Source: JAHDVS01 sp964370985 | GTDB taxonomy: Bacteria > Actinomycetota > Thermoleophilia > Gaiellales > Gaiellaceae | Length of the DNA: 64,000 nt | NCBI GenBank assembly: GCA_964370985.1 | Contig: CAYJLE010000014.1 | Location: forward strand, 1 to 64,000 | Reading direction: 5' to 3' | Part shown: positions 35,751-44,034 of the stretch, one piece after another | Numbering within the stretch: the stretch's first letter is position 1 | How the letters are laid out: the number at the start of each line of letters is the position of its first letter | Program-made: the position numbers and the translations under genes | The notes under the pieces: model-generated | What the model was told of the DNA's origin: nothing | What the model saw: the letters and a program-made list of their open reading frames with translations, nothing else | Databases searched by the model: none

Positions 35751-36709
35751 GTCGCTGCCCCGAACGCGTGGAATCGAGCCGTCCGCTCCCAGCCGCTTCC
35801 CGCGCGACCGACCACGCCCTGGCGCTCGAGGTCGCGCAGGTGGCCGTCGATCGTGATCAGCGCCCGCCACTCTCGGAGCTTTCCCAGCCGCTCCGTCACG
35901 ACGTCGCGGATGCGCGCCAGGTCGGCGCCCGGAACCTCCTGCACGGCCTCGACGATCGCCTGCTCGATCTGCCGGGTGCGGTCGAGGCACTCGCCCGCCC
36001 AGGCGATCACCTCGTCGCGCCCGCACGGCTCGGCGTGGCCGGAGAGAACCGCCTGCACGTCGTGGTCGCGGGCGAGCTGCATGATCCGCCTGCAGGTCGC
36101 GCGCGTGTGGTGCGGCTCCTCGTAGAGGAACAGCACGGGCACGTGGGTGGGCATCAGCGCGTCGCCGAAGACGAGCGTGCCGCTCGAGCGCTCGAGGAAG
36201 CCGATCTCGCCGAGCGAGTGGCCGTGTAGCTCGATCACCTCGAGCTCGACGCCCCCGCCGAGGTTGACGACGTTGCCGTCCACGAGGTGGAGATGGACCG
36301 GTGCCTCCTCCACCTCCATCCAGTCGAGGTACTCGGGCTTCGGGTCGAAGACGGGCTCCGCGTCGGGGAAGCGCAGCACCATCTGCTCGGCGCCGAGCCG
36401 GTGATCCTCGATCCACGCGGCCCGGCGCGGATGGGCGCCCACGAGCGCGCCCGACTCGCCCACCACCCGAGCGTTGTTGCCGATGTGGTCCATGTGCTCG
36501 TGGGTGTTGAGCAGGAGGTCGACACGGCTCATCGCGATGCCGAGCTCGTCGAATGCCTCCTCGAGCTGGTCGAAGGCCCAGACGAGCCCGGTGTCGATGA
36601 GCGCGACACGGTCGGCCCCCTCGACGATGTGAACGGTCACCGAGACGTTCGACTGGTCGCCCTTGAGCTGCATGTTCAGGGTCGAGATGGGGCCGTGCCT
36701 CCACAACAT
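35747..36709 (-). CDS. MBL-fold metallo-hydrolase, 320 aa
   Basis: Metallo-beta-lactamase fold. NTHEHMDHIGN (about residues 68-78) is the full HxHxDH dinuclear site; LHGHSLGEIGF (about 161-171), FGDALMPTH (about 181-189) and SGHAEPC (about 225-231) complete the ligands. The C-terminal 90 residues are helical. GAGGAG stands before the ATG. Located between hydratase and dehydrogenase genes of an acyl-CoA set, it could be a thioesterase or lactonase; this is inference. Confidence 0.87.
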   Translation of the reverse strand: MLWRHGPISTLNMQLKGDQSNVSVTVHIVEGADRVALIDTGLVWAFDQLEEAFDELGIAMSRVDLLLNTHEHMDHIGNNARVVGESGALVGAHPRRAAWIEDHRLGAEQMVLRFPDAEPVFDPKPEYLDWMEVEEAPVHLHLVDGNVVNLGGGVELEVIELHGHSLGEIGFLERSSGTLVFGDALMPTHVPVLFLYEEPHHTRATCRRIMQLARDHDVQAVLSGHAEPCGRDEVIAWAGECLDRTRQIEQAIVEAVQEVPGADLARIRDVVTERLGKLREWRALITIDGHLRDLERQGVVGRAGSGWERTARFHAFGAAT

Positions 36710-36724
36710 GGGCGTCTCCTCGGG

Positions 36725-37513
36725 TCAGCGCCCGCCGAAGCGAGGCTCGCGCTTCTCGAGGAAGGCGCGGATGCCCTCGCGGGCGTCATCGGTCGCGTAC
36801 AGGCTCGAGAGCACGCGCTGCTCGAGCGAGAGCGCGGCTGCAAGGGGTGCCTGGATGCCGTCGTCGATCAGGCGCTTGGCTTCGCGGACGGCGAGCGGCG
36901 CTCCGGCCGCGAGCCGCTCGGCGAGCTCGAGCGCCGCTGCCATCAGCCCCTCGGGCTCGGTGACCGCGACGACGAGCCCGCGCCGCTCGGCCTCGTCGGG
37001 GCGCATGAACCGCCCCGTGAGAACGAGCTCCTTCGCGGCCCTCGTCCCGATCGCGCGCGGCAGCCGCTGGGTGCCGCCGCCGCCGGGGAGTAGCCCGAGC
37101 TTCGCCTCGGGCAGCCCGAAGCGGGCGGCAGTCGAGGCGACGATCAGATCGCAGGCAAGCGCGACCTCGAAGCCACCACCGAGCGCGTAGCCGTTGACGG
37201 CGGCGATCGTCGGCTGCGGTAGCGCCCCGAGCGCGTCGAACGTGCGGCGCGAGAGGCGCTGGTAGTCGTCGAACGCGGCCTGCGTGACGCCGTCGTACTC
37301 GCCGATGTCGGCGCCCGCGATGAAGCCCTTTCCCGTCCCGGTGAGGACGAGAGCACGCACCGATCCGTCGCGAGCGAGCCCGGCGAGGTAGCGCTCGAGG
37401 GCCTCGACCATTCCGCGCGACAGCGCCCCGAGCGCCTCCTCGCGCTGGACGCGCAGAACGGCGACCGAGTCCCGGCGATCCTCGACGAGACCCGGGTGGG
37501 GCCCGTCGCTCAT
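36725..37513 (-). CDS. Enoyl-CoA hydratase (ECH3), 262 aa
   Basis: Canonical crotonase. KGFIAGADIGEY (about residues 62-73) gives the oxyanion hole; the catalytic Glu pair lies in ALGGGFEVALACD and GLPEAKLGLLPGGGGTQRLPR. It is closer to ordinary enoyl-CoA hydratases than ECH1 and ECH2 and lacks their TPWA-RNRLDY motif. ATGA overlap with the CoA-transferase fixes the start. Likely acts between CoAT3 and the 3-hydroxyacyl-CoA dehydrogenase. Confidence 0.92.
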   Translation of the reverse strand: MSDGPHPGLVEDRRDSVAVLRVQREEALGALSRGMVEALERYLAGLARDGSVRALVLTGTGKGFIAGADIGEYDGVTQAAFDDYQRLSRRTFDALGALPQPTIAAVNGYALGGGFEVALACDLIVASTAARFGLPEAKLGLLPGGGGTQRLPRAIGTRAAKELVLTGRFMRPDEAERRGLVVAVTEPEGLMAAALELAERLAAGAPLAVREAKRLIDDGIQAPLAAALSLEQRVLSSLYATDDAREGIRAFLEKREPRFGGR

Positions 37514-38688
37514 CCGAGCACGCCGGTTTCGCGTAGGGCCGCCAGCTCGCCCGGCTCGAGCACCTCGGAGAAGACCTCGTCGGTGTGCTCGCCGACGAGC
37601 GGCGGCGCGAGACGGAGTTGCCAGGGCGTCTCCGAGAGGGTGATCGGGCACCCGATCAGCTCGAGCTCGCCAGCTCGCGGGTGCTCGATCCTGCACACGA
37701 GCTCCGACTCCTCGGCCCGCAACTCGTCGACCGCCTCCTTCGTCGTCCGCACGCGGGAGCACCAGACCCCCGCCGGGACGAGTCGCGCGAGCCATTCCTC
37801 GGTGGTTGCCCGCTCGAAGACAGGGTCGAGGCGACGCTTGACGTCGTCGCGGTCCGCCCACGCGTCGAGCCCCGCGAGGCCCGGGTCGCCCACGAGCGGC
37901 GCGAGCGTCTCCAGCGGGGTCATGGAGAGCGCGAGCCACCCGTCGCGGGTGCGGTAGATCCCGAACGGAGCCGAGAGCCAGGGCTGGGCGATGCCGGCCT
38001 CGGAGCGAACGGCGTCCGTCCCCTGGTTGACGATCGCCGAGATCTCCTGGCACTGGACGGACATCGCGGTCGAGAACAGGTCGACCTCGACACGCTGCCC
38101 GACTCCGTGGCGCTCGCGCGCCACGAGCGCGGCGAGGATCCCGAGCGCGAGCGTCAGCGCGGTCGTCGCGTCGCAGATCGAGGAGCCGGCGACCGTCGGC
38201 GGGTCACCTCTGCGCCCGGCGTTGAACGCGATCCCCGACATGGCCTGGATCAGCAGATCCTGACCGGGGCGGTTCTCGCGTGCGAAGCGCGTCCGCTGGC
38301 CCCAACCGGAGCCGCAGGCGAAGATCACGTCCGGCCGGACGCGGCGGAAGTCCTCGTGCCCGAGACCGAGCCGGTCCATCACCCCCGGTCGGAAGTTCTC
38401 CGCCACGACGTCGCACGTCGCGCCGAGGCGCAGGATCGCCGCGCGTCCAGCCTCGCTCTTCAGGTCGACCGTGACGGAGCGCTTGTTGCGGTTCATCGCG
38501 TGGAACGCGGCCGAGTCCCCGGCGACGAGCTGCCCCATGAACTCGAGCCCGCGCTCCCACTCCCCGGTGACCGGCTTCTCCACCTTGATCACGTCTGCGC
38601 CGAGATCGCCGAGGAACTGGGTCGCGTACGGGCCCAGCATCATCTGGGTGAAGTCGAGCACGCGGATTCCGTCGAGGGCCGTACGCAT
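37510..38688 (-). CDS. CaiB/BaiF-family III CoA-transferase (CoAT3), 392 aa
   Basis: IRVLDFTQMMLGPYATQFLG (residues 8-27), GADVIKVEKP, NRNKRSVTVDLK and NFRPGVMDRLG identify the family; the catalytic Asp is expected in PGQDLLIQAMSG (about residues 143-154). More distant from CoAT1 and CoAT2 than these are from each other. ATG without ribosome site, 11 bases after a perfect ACTGGC-CTA-GCCAGT inverted repeat. Starts a four-gene acyl-CoA unit. Confidence 0.92.
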   Translation of the reverse strand: MRTALDGIRVLDFTQMMLGPYATQFLGDLGADVIKVEKPVTGEWERGLEFMGQLVAGDSAAFHAMNRNKRSVTVDLKSEAGRAAILRLGATCDVVAENFRPGVMDRLGLGHEDFRRVRPDVIFACGSGWGQRTRFARENRPGQDLLIQAMSGIAFNAGRRGDPPTVAGSSICDATTALTLALGILAALVARERHGVGQRVEVDLFSTAMSVQCQEISAIVNQGTDAVRSEAGIAQPWLSAPFGIYRTRDGWLALSMTPLETLAPLVGDPGLAGLDAWADRDDVKRRLDPVFERATTEEWLARLVPAGVWCSRVRTTKEAVDELRAEESELVCRIEHPRAGELELIGCPITLSETPWQLRLAPPLVGEHTDEVFSEVLEPGELAALRETGVLG

Positions 38689-38699
38689 GCGGGTCAGCT

Positions 38700-38722
38700 A
38701 CTGGCCTAGCCAGTGATCCAAT
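38700..38722 (-). promoter_or_regulatory. Operator with perfect inverted repeat ACTGGC-CTA-GCCAGT
   Basis: Perfect 6-bp arms (38700-38705 and 38709-38714) followed by GATCCAAT. On the minus strand TTGGAT could serve as a -10. It sits between the solute-binding-like gene and CoAT3, which starts at 38688. Related boxes are at 34677 and 10754. RegC (39995) is the nearest regulator and a candidate binder. Confidence 0.6.
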
Positions 38723-38738
38723 CGCGGAGACTAGCGGC

Positions 38739-39923
38739 TCAGGTCCGGGATGTCGAGAGTCGCCCCTCGCGGGCGGGGCGGTGCTCGCGGTAGAGCCGCT
38801 CGAGCGCCGAGGCGATCACCCGGGCGGGTGCCCCGGCGCCGAGGCGCTCGGCGAGGAGGTTGCCCGCCGCCTCCTGGAAACCCGGCCACCAGGCGTCGCG
38901 GGGCCGCACCCAGGGCGACTCGATCGTCCGCCGGGTGCCGCTGAAGAAGCCGCCGACCTGAGCGTCGAGCGCCGGATCGAGCCACGCGGCCCGGCTCGCG
39001 GGCTGGCCGCCCGCGGGGAACACGACCTCCGCCTGCGCGCGCGGCCCGCAGACCCAGGCCGCAAACGCCGCGGCCTCCCCGGCCCGGACGCTCTCGGCGG
39101 ACACGGCGAGGCCGGCGCCGCCGAGGATCGAGCCCGTGGGACCGTGCCCGGCCGACGGGATGTCGAGAAAGCGCAGCCGCTGCCGGCCCGCAGGCTGCGG
39201 CCGCGCGTAGTTCGTGTAGCCGAAGACGAGCGGCACGTAGACGATCTCTTCCGCCGCGGTCATCCGCTCGAGCAACGCGGGCGGGTTCTCGTGGAGCGAG
39301 GCCGGGTGCAGGAGCGGCACCAGGTCGGCGAGCGTCGCCACCGCTCGCTCGCCCGTGATCGGGTCGAGGAAGAGCGTCGGCCCGGCCGCAGCCGCGACCC
39401 CCGAGTTGGCGCAGATCGTGAGCAGAGAGCAGATCGCATCCGTCGGGTAGAGGGGCAGCGCGACCCGACCGGGCCGGGAGCTGGCCAGCTCGAGCACCTC
39501 GCGCCAGGTCGCCGGGGCCGGGCAGCCGATCTCCTCGAGGAGGTCATCGCGCGCCGCGGCGACCTGGCAGGCCGCGTCGACCGCGAGCGCCCACTGGCTG
39601 CCCGCGTACGCGTAGGCGTCGTGGCTCCCCCCGACCGAGTCGGCGGCGAGCGCCTCGAGGTCGGCGGCGTCGAGCAGCCGCTCGAGCGGGGCGAGGCACC
39701 CGAGCTCGGCCGCCCTGCCGACGAAGGGGTGATCGATGACGAGCAGGTCGTAGCGCCCGGTCAGCTCCGCGATCGGCTGGTCGTTGAACGCGGCGAGCGG
39801 CCTGGTATCCCACTCGATCGCCGCCGACCCGCTCAGCCCGGACCAGGCGGCCGAGGCGGCGCGCATCGGCGCCGCGCAACGCTCGTGATCCCACGCGATC
39901 CCCCGCAGTGCGCCCCCTCCCAT
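38739..39923 (-). CDS. Solute-binding-protein-like protein without signal peptide, 394 aa
   Basis: Folds like a carbohydrate ABC solute-binding protein (COG1653 pattern): GRYDLLVIDHPFVGRAAE early, CPAPATWREVLELA (about 143-156), LPLYPTDAICSLLTICANSG and GGAGLAVSAES later. It lacks any signal peptide or lipobox: the start MGGGALRGIAWDHERC is polar. No permease is adjacent; the neighbours are acyl-CoA genes. It may be a cytosolic ligand binder or a repurposed enzyme. A GTG start 30 bases upstream would not add a signal. Divergent from the GntR gene by 71 bases. Confidence 0.65.
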   Translation of the reverse strand: MGGGALRGIAWDHERCAAPMRAASAAWSGLSGSAAIEWDTRPLAAFNDQPIAELTGRYDLLVIDHPFVGRAAELGCLAPLERLLDAADLEALAADSVGGSHDAYAYAGSQWALAVDAACQVAAARDDLLEEIGCPAPATWREVLELASSRPGRVALPLYPTDAICSLLTICANSGVAAAAGPTLFLDPITGERAVATLADLVPLLHPASLHENPPALLERMTAAEEIVYVPLVFGYTNYARPQPAGRQRLRFLDIPSAGHGPTGSILGGAGLAVSAESVRAGEAAAFAAWVCGPRAQAEVVFPAGGQPASRAAWLDPALDAQVGGFFSGTRRTIESPWVRPRDAWWPGFQEAAGNLLAERLGAGAPARVIASALERLYREHRPAREGRLSTSRT

Positions 39924-39982
39924 CGGCGCAAGTATTCCCGGCCGTGCCCGCACAGCCGCGGGAGAACCGTCGACAGGCGCTG

Positions 39983-39988
39983 TACGAT
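39983..39988 (+). promoter_or_regulatory. -10 element of a probable leaderless promoter for RegC
   Basis: TACGAT (TANNNT) is followed by six bases and then the ATG at 39995, the spacing of leaderless transcripts. No ribosome site is present and no -35 is obvious. Confidence 0.4.
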
Positions 39989-39994
39989 GCCGCC

Positions 39995-40798
39995 ATGGAG
40001 GGAGGCGACCTCCCCGAGATCGTGGGCCTGCGCGACGCGGCCCCGAGCCGCGCGTGCGACCTCGTCGTCGACCAGTTGCGCGCCCTGATCGTGGAGGGCC
40101 GGGTCGAGCCGGGCAGCCGGCTGCCGGCCGAACGCGACCTCGCCCTGCGCTTCCAGACGAGCCGGGCGACGATCAGCCAGGCGCTGCGGATCCTGGCGGC
40201 GCTCGGCCTCGTCGAGATCCACCGTGGCAGCGGCGTGTACGTATCGCCCCACCCCGACCGGTTGCTCACCCACTCGCTCGAGCTGATCCTCGCGCTCGAC
40301 CGGCCGAGCATGATCCGGCTGTGCGAGGTGCGCGGCTGGCTCGAGGTGGCCGCGATCGCCAGGGCGGCCGAGATCGCGACACCGGCCGACATGGAGGCGA
40401 TCCGCGCCGAGCTCGACCGCCTCGCCTCGGAGCGCCGGTCGGTCGAGCGCTGGCTTGCCCACGACACCGAGTTTCACAGGGCGATCCTCCGCGCAACCGG
40501 GAACATGATCGCGCTGTCGATGGTCTCGAGCGTGCTCGAGCTGATGGCCTCGGCCCGGGTGCGCGAGTACCGGGAAGCCGGCACCGCCCCCGACTGGTTT
40601 CGCGACGAGTGGGAGGGCGTGGTCACGATCCACATGCGCATCACCGACGCCATCGCCGCCCACGACGTCACGGCCGCCCGCGAGGCCGCCGAGGAGCACC
40701 AGGCGCGTCTCGCACACTTCGTCGCGGAGATCGACCCGTGGGCCGAGGCCGCGCCCCGCCCGCGGGCCGCGGCCCGGCGGGCGAGCGGTACGCGCTGA
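39995..40798 (+). CDS. GntR-family regulator with FCD domain (RegC), 267 aa
   Basis: Winged helix at about residues 15-85 with the classical AERDLALRFQTSRATISQALRILA recognition region (split: AERDLALRF, then TSRATISQALRIL) and HRGSGVYVSP wing; then a helical FCD domain (HDTEFHRAILRATGN, AAEEHQARL). Homology begins at MEGGDLPEI; the open frame upstream overlaps the divergent gene and is not used. It is divergent from the acyl-CoA unit with solute-binding-like protein and convergent with importer 2. Probably controls the unit at 34764-39923. Confidence 0.9.
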   Translation: MEGGDLPEIVGLRDAAPSRACDLVVDQLRALIVEGRVEPGSRLPAERDLALRFQTSRATISQALRILAALGLVEIHRGSGVYVSPHPDRLLTHSLELILALDRPSMIRLCEVRGWLEVAAIARAAEIATPADMEAIRAELDRLASERRSVERWLAHDTEFHRAILRATGNMIALSMVSSVLELMASARVREYREAGTAPDWFRDEWEGVVTIHMRITDAIAAHDVTAAREAAEEHQARLAHFVAEIDPWAEAAPRPRAAARRASGTR

Positions 40799-40819
40799 AG
40801 CCGGTCGGGTCGCCGTGGG

Positions 40820-41737
40820 TCAGGCGATGTACGGGCGCAGGACTTCGCGCGCGAGGTGGAAGCCCTGGATCACCTTCTCCTCGGAGCCCTCGAACCTGCG
40901 GTCCTCGTGCTCGATGATCACGGGCCCGTCGTACCCGATCGCGTAGAGGGCGGCGAAGAAGCGATCCCAGCGCACCTCGCCGAGGCCCGGCAGCCGCGGC
41001 ACCTGCCAGCCGATCCCGAGCGACATCACACCGTGCTCGTAGAGCCCGTCACGGCGCACCTCGAGGTCCTTCGCGTGTACGTGGAAGATGCGATCCGCGA
41101 ACTCGTAGATCGCCCGCTCGTAGTCGATCATCTGCCAGACGAGGTGACTCGGGTCGAAGTTGATGCCAAAGCTCTGCGACGGGACGATCCCGAACAGCTC
41201 CCGCCAGATCGCGGGCGAGTACGCGAGATTGACGCCTCCCGGCCACTCGTCGAGCGAGAAGAGCATCGGGCAGTTCTCGATCGCGACCTTCACGCCCACG
41301 GATTCGGCCTCGGCGACGATCGGCGGCCACACTCGCTCGAACTCCGCCATGTTCTCCGGATGAGTCCGGGTCTGGTCACGGCCGACGAACGTGTTGACCA
41401 CGGGCACGCCGAGCTTCGCGGCCGCGCGGATCACCTTGCGCGTGTGCTCGTTGACGGCCGCCCGGTGCTCGGGATCCGGGTGGAGGTTGTTCGGGTAGTA
41501 GCCGAGCCCGGAGATCTCGATCCCCACCCCCGCCAGCATCGCCGTGATCTCCGCCGCTCCCGCGTCGTCGAGCACGTCGACGTCGATGTGGGTGACGCCC
41601 GCGTAGCGGCGGGCGTCACCGGACGCCCGGGGCCAGCAGCAGACCTCGAGCGCGGAGAACCCGTTCTCGCTTGCCCAGCGCGCCACCCGCTCGAGCGGCC
41701 AGTCGCCGAACGGAACCGTGATGAATCCGAGCTTCAT
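40820..41737 (-). CDS. Sugar phosphate isomerase/epimerase-like TIM-barrel protein, 305 aa
   Basis: Xylose-isomerase-like TIM barrel. Metal-site strands: VAIENCPML (about 150-158), INFDPSHLVWQ (about 190-200), FHVHAKDLEV (about 218-227) and IIEHED (about 273-278). ATG with GAGGAGGAC upstream. It closes the importer 2 operon 67 bases after the ATPase, and is a paralogue of the protein at 52426 (same FDPSH-WQMID and H-HAKD motifs). Likely the first intracellular enzyme acting on the imported or oxidised sugar. Confidence 0.9.
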   Translation of the reverse strand: MKLGFITVPFGDWPLERVARWASENGFSALEVCCWPRASGDARRYAGVTHIDVDVLDDAGAAEITAMLAGVGIEISGLGYYPNNLHPDPEHRAAVNEHTRKVIRAAAKLGVPVVNTFVGRDQTRTHPENMAEFERVWPPIVAEAESVGVKVAIENCPMLFSLDEWPGGVNLAYSPAIWRELFGIVPSQSFGINFDPSHLVWQMIDYERAIYEFADRIFHVHAKDLEVRRDGLYEHGVMSLGIGWQVPRLPGLGEVRWDRFFAALYAIGYDGPVIIEHEDRRFEGSEEKVIQGFHLAREVLRPYIA

Positions 41738-41804
41738 CGTCGTCCTCCTCGCGCGAGTTCCTCCATGCGTGCCCTCGAGCCGGCCAGGGGCGACGGGCGC
41801 CCGC

Positions 41805-42923
41805 CTACGTCGCGAGCGTGAAGGCGAAGACGTCCTCACCGGCGGCGGAGAGCAGCGCATCCCCGTTCTCGGCGAAGAGGTGGAGCCGGCGCGGCTCGAG
41901 CCGGACGCGCACCGGCTGGTTCTCCGCGAGCGCGGGCGTCGGCGGGGCGATCGCCTTGACCACGCGGTCCTCGAAGTCGAGGTCGACGATCGTCTCGCCG
42001 CCGAGGGGCTCGGTCACGTACACCGTCGCCGCCATGCCCTCGCCGGTCGTGTCGACATGGACGTCCTCCGGACGCACGGCAACGAAGCACGAAGCTCCGT
42101 CGGGAAGCCGCTCGCGCAGGTGCGCGGCTGCCGCGGTCAGCTCGAAGCGCGCGTGCGAGAGTCTGAGCGTCCCGGCGTCCCACGACGCGGTCGCCGGCAG
42201 GAAGTTCATCGGCGGCGAGCCGACGACGGTGGCGACGAAGCGGTTCGCAGGCCGGTGGTAGATCTCGGCCGAAACGCCGATCTGCTGAACGACGCCCTCG
42301 CGGAGGACGAGGATCCGGTCCGCCATCGACATAGCCTCGACCTGGTCGTGCGTCACGTACACCATCGTGCGGCCGACGTCGCGCTGCAGGCGCTTCAGCT
42401 CCGTGCGCATCTCGAGCCTGAGCAGCGCGTCCAGCGCCGAGATCGGCTCGTCGAGCAGGTACGCCTCCGGCTCGCGCACGATCGCGCGTCCGAGCGCGAC
42501 GCGCTGGCGCTCGCCGCCGGAGAGCTTCCCGGGCTTCCGCTCGAGCAGGTGCTCGATCCTGAGCGTCCGGGCCGTCGCTCGCACACGCTCCTCGATCTCG
42601 CTCTTCGCGACCTTCTGCTGCTTGAGGGGGAACGCCAGGTTCTTGAAGACCGTGCGGTCCGGGTAGAGCGCCAGGTTCTGGAAGACGATCGCGATGTCGC
42701 GATCGCCGGGATACGTCTCCGTGACCCGCTTGTCGCCGAGATACACGTCGCCCTCGTCCGGCTTCTCGAGACCCACGATCGTCCGCAGCGTCGTGGTCTT
42801 GCCCGCGCCGGGCGGCCCGAGGATGGCGAAGAACTCGCCGTCCGCCACCTCGAACGACACGCTGTTCAGGGCGGTGATCGCGCCGAAGCGCTTGGTGATG
42901 TTCTCGAGCCGGATGCCAGCCAT
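41805..42923 (-). CDS. ABC importer 2 ATPase with canonical signature, 372 aa
   Basis: MalK/UgpC-like ATPase. Walker A GPPGAGKT (36-43), Q-loop, LSGGERQRVALGRA (about 133-146), Walker B YLLDEP, THDQ all intact; C-terminal TOBE domain. TGATG overlap with the preceding ATPase. Orthologous position and sequence to the gene at 16008. It should supply the intact signature of the asymmetric ATPase pair. Confidence 0.92.
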   Translation of the reverse strand: MAGIRLENITKRFGAITALNSVSFEVADGEFFAILGPPGAGKTTTLRTIVGLEKPDEGDVYLGDKRVTETYPGDRDIAIVFQNLALYPDRTVFKNLAFPLKQQKVAKSEIEERVRATARTLRIEHLLERKPGKLSGGERQRVALGRAIVREPEAYLLDEPISALDALLRLEMRTELKRLQRDVGRTMVYVTHDQVEAMSMADRILVLREGVVQQIGVSAEIYHRPANRFVATVVGSPPMNFLPATASWDAGTLRLSHARFELTAAAAHLRERLPDGASCFVAVRPEDVHVDTTGEGMAATVYVTEPLGGETIVDLDFEDRVVKAIAPPTPALAENQPVRVRLEPRRLHLFAENGDALLSAAGEDVFAFTLAT

Positions 42924-44032
42924 CAGCGGATCGCGTGCTCGGTCTCGTCGTCGAACAGGTGCACGTCCGCGGCGTCGAAGGCGATGCCGACGTTGTCGCC
43001 AACCCGCAGCGGGGCATCCGGCCGGGCGACGGAGCGGATGTCGGCGCCGTCGAGGCGGAGGTGGATCACGTCCGTGGCGCCGAGCGGCTCGATGGCGGTG
43101 ATCGATCCCCGGACGAGAGCCTCGTCCGCGTCGGGCCCGACGAGGCGGACCTTCTCGGGTCTGACCATGAGCGTGAGCGGCAGGCCGGCTCCGGCGCGCT
43201 CCGCGAGCGGCACCTTCCGATCGGAGACGTCGATCGGCTTCGAGTCGGTGCCCCTCACGCGCACGACGACGCGGTCTCCGCTCGCTTCGGGCACGACCGG
43301 CAGGAAGTTGTTGAGGACCGAGCCGATGAAGTTCGCGACGAACCTGTTCTCCGGGCGGTTGTAGAGATCATCGGGCGTACCGTACTGCTGCAGATGGCCG
43401 CGATCCATCACGGCGATCCGGTCGGCCATCCCCATCGCCTCCACCTGGTCGTGCGTTACGTACACCATGGTCTGCCCGATCTCGTGCTGAATTCGCTTCA
43501 GCTCCGCACGCATGTACGCGCGAAAGGAGGCGTCGAGGTTCGAGAACGGCTCGTCGAGGAGGAAGATTGCCGGCCTCACGATCATGCTGCGGCCGAGCGC
43601 GGCCTTCTGGAGGTCGTTGACGGATAGCCGCGTCACGCGTCGCTCGAGGTGCTCGGACAGCCCGACAGTCCGGGCAACAGCCCTTACCTCGCGGTCGATC
43701 TCGTCCTTCGGCGGCCGCGGCTTGCGCATCCGGAGACCGAAGGCGAGGTTCTCGTACACGGTCATGTGCGTGAAGATCGCGTAGTTCTGGAAGACGAAGC
43801 CGACGCTCCGCTTCTCCGGCCCGAGCCTCGAGACCGGGAAGTCGTCGAAGTAGATCTCGCCCGCCGTTGGACGCTCGAGGCCGGCGATCATGTTCATCGT
43901 CGTCGTCTTGCCGCACCCGGACGGCCCGAGCAGTGCGATGAAGGAGCCGTGCTCGGCCACCAGGTGCAGCCCATCGACCGCCCGTACCTCGTCGAAGTGC
44001 TTCGTCAGATTCTCGAGACGTATCTCTGCCAT
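42923..44032 (-). CDS. ABC importer 2 ATPase with degenerate signature (LSVND), 369 aa
   Basis: Walker A GPSGCGKT (36-43), Gln82, Walker B IFLLDEP and THDQ are normal, but the signature is LSVND (136-140) instead of LSGGQ. The segment VGFVFQNYAIFTHM is shared exactly with the importer 1 counterpart, so both belong to one subfamily in which the change is fixed. C-terminal regulatory domain present. Start two bases after the permease stop; the next ATPase overlaps by one base. Confidence 0.9.
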   Translation of the reverse strand: MAEIRLENLTKHFDEVRAVDGLHLVAEHGSFIALLGPSGCGKTTTMNMIAGLERPTAGEIYFDDFPVSRLGPEKRSVGFVFQNYAIFTHMTVYENLAFGLRMRKPRPPKDEIDREVRAVARTVGLSEHLERRVTRLSVNDLQKAALGRSMIVRPAIFLLDEPFSNLDASFRAYMRAELKRIQHEIGQTMVYVTHDQVEAMGMADRIAVMDRGHLQQYGTPDDLYNRPENRFVANFIGSVLNNFLPVVPEASGDRVVVRVRGTDSKPIDVSDRKVPLAERAGAGLPLTLMVRPEKVRLVGPDADEALVRGSITAIEPLGATDVIHLRLDGADIRSVARPDAPLRVGDNVGIAFDAADVHLFDDETEHAIR

Positions 44033-44034
44033 CG

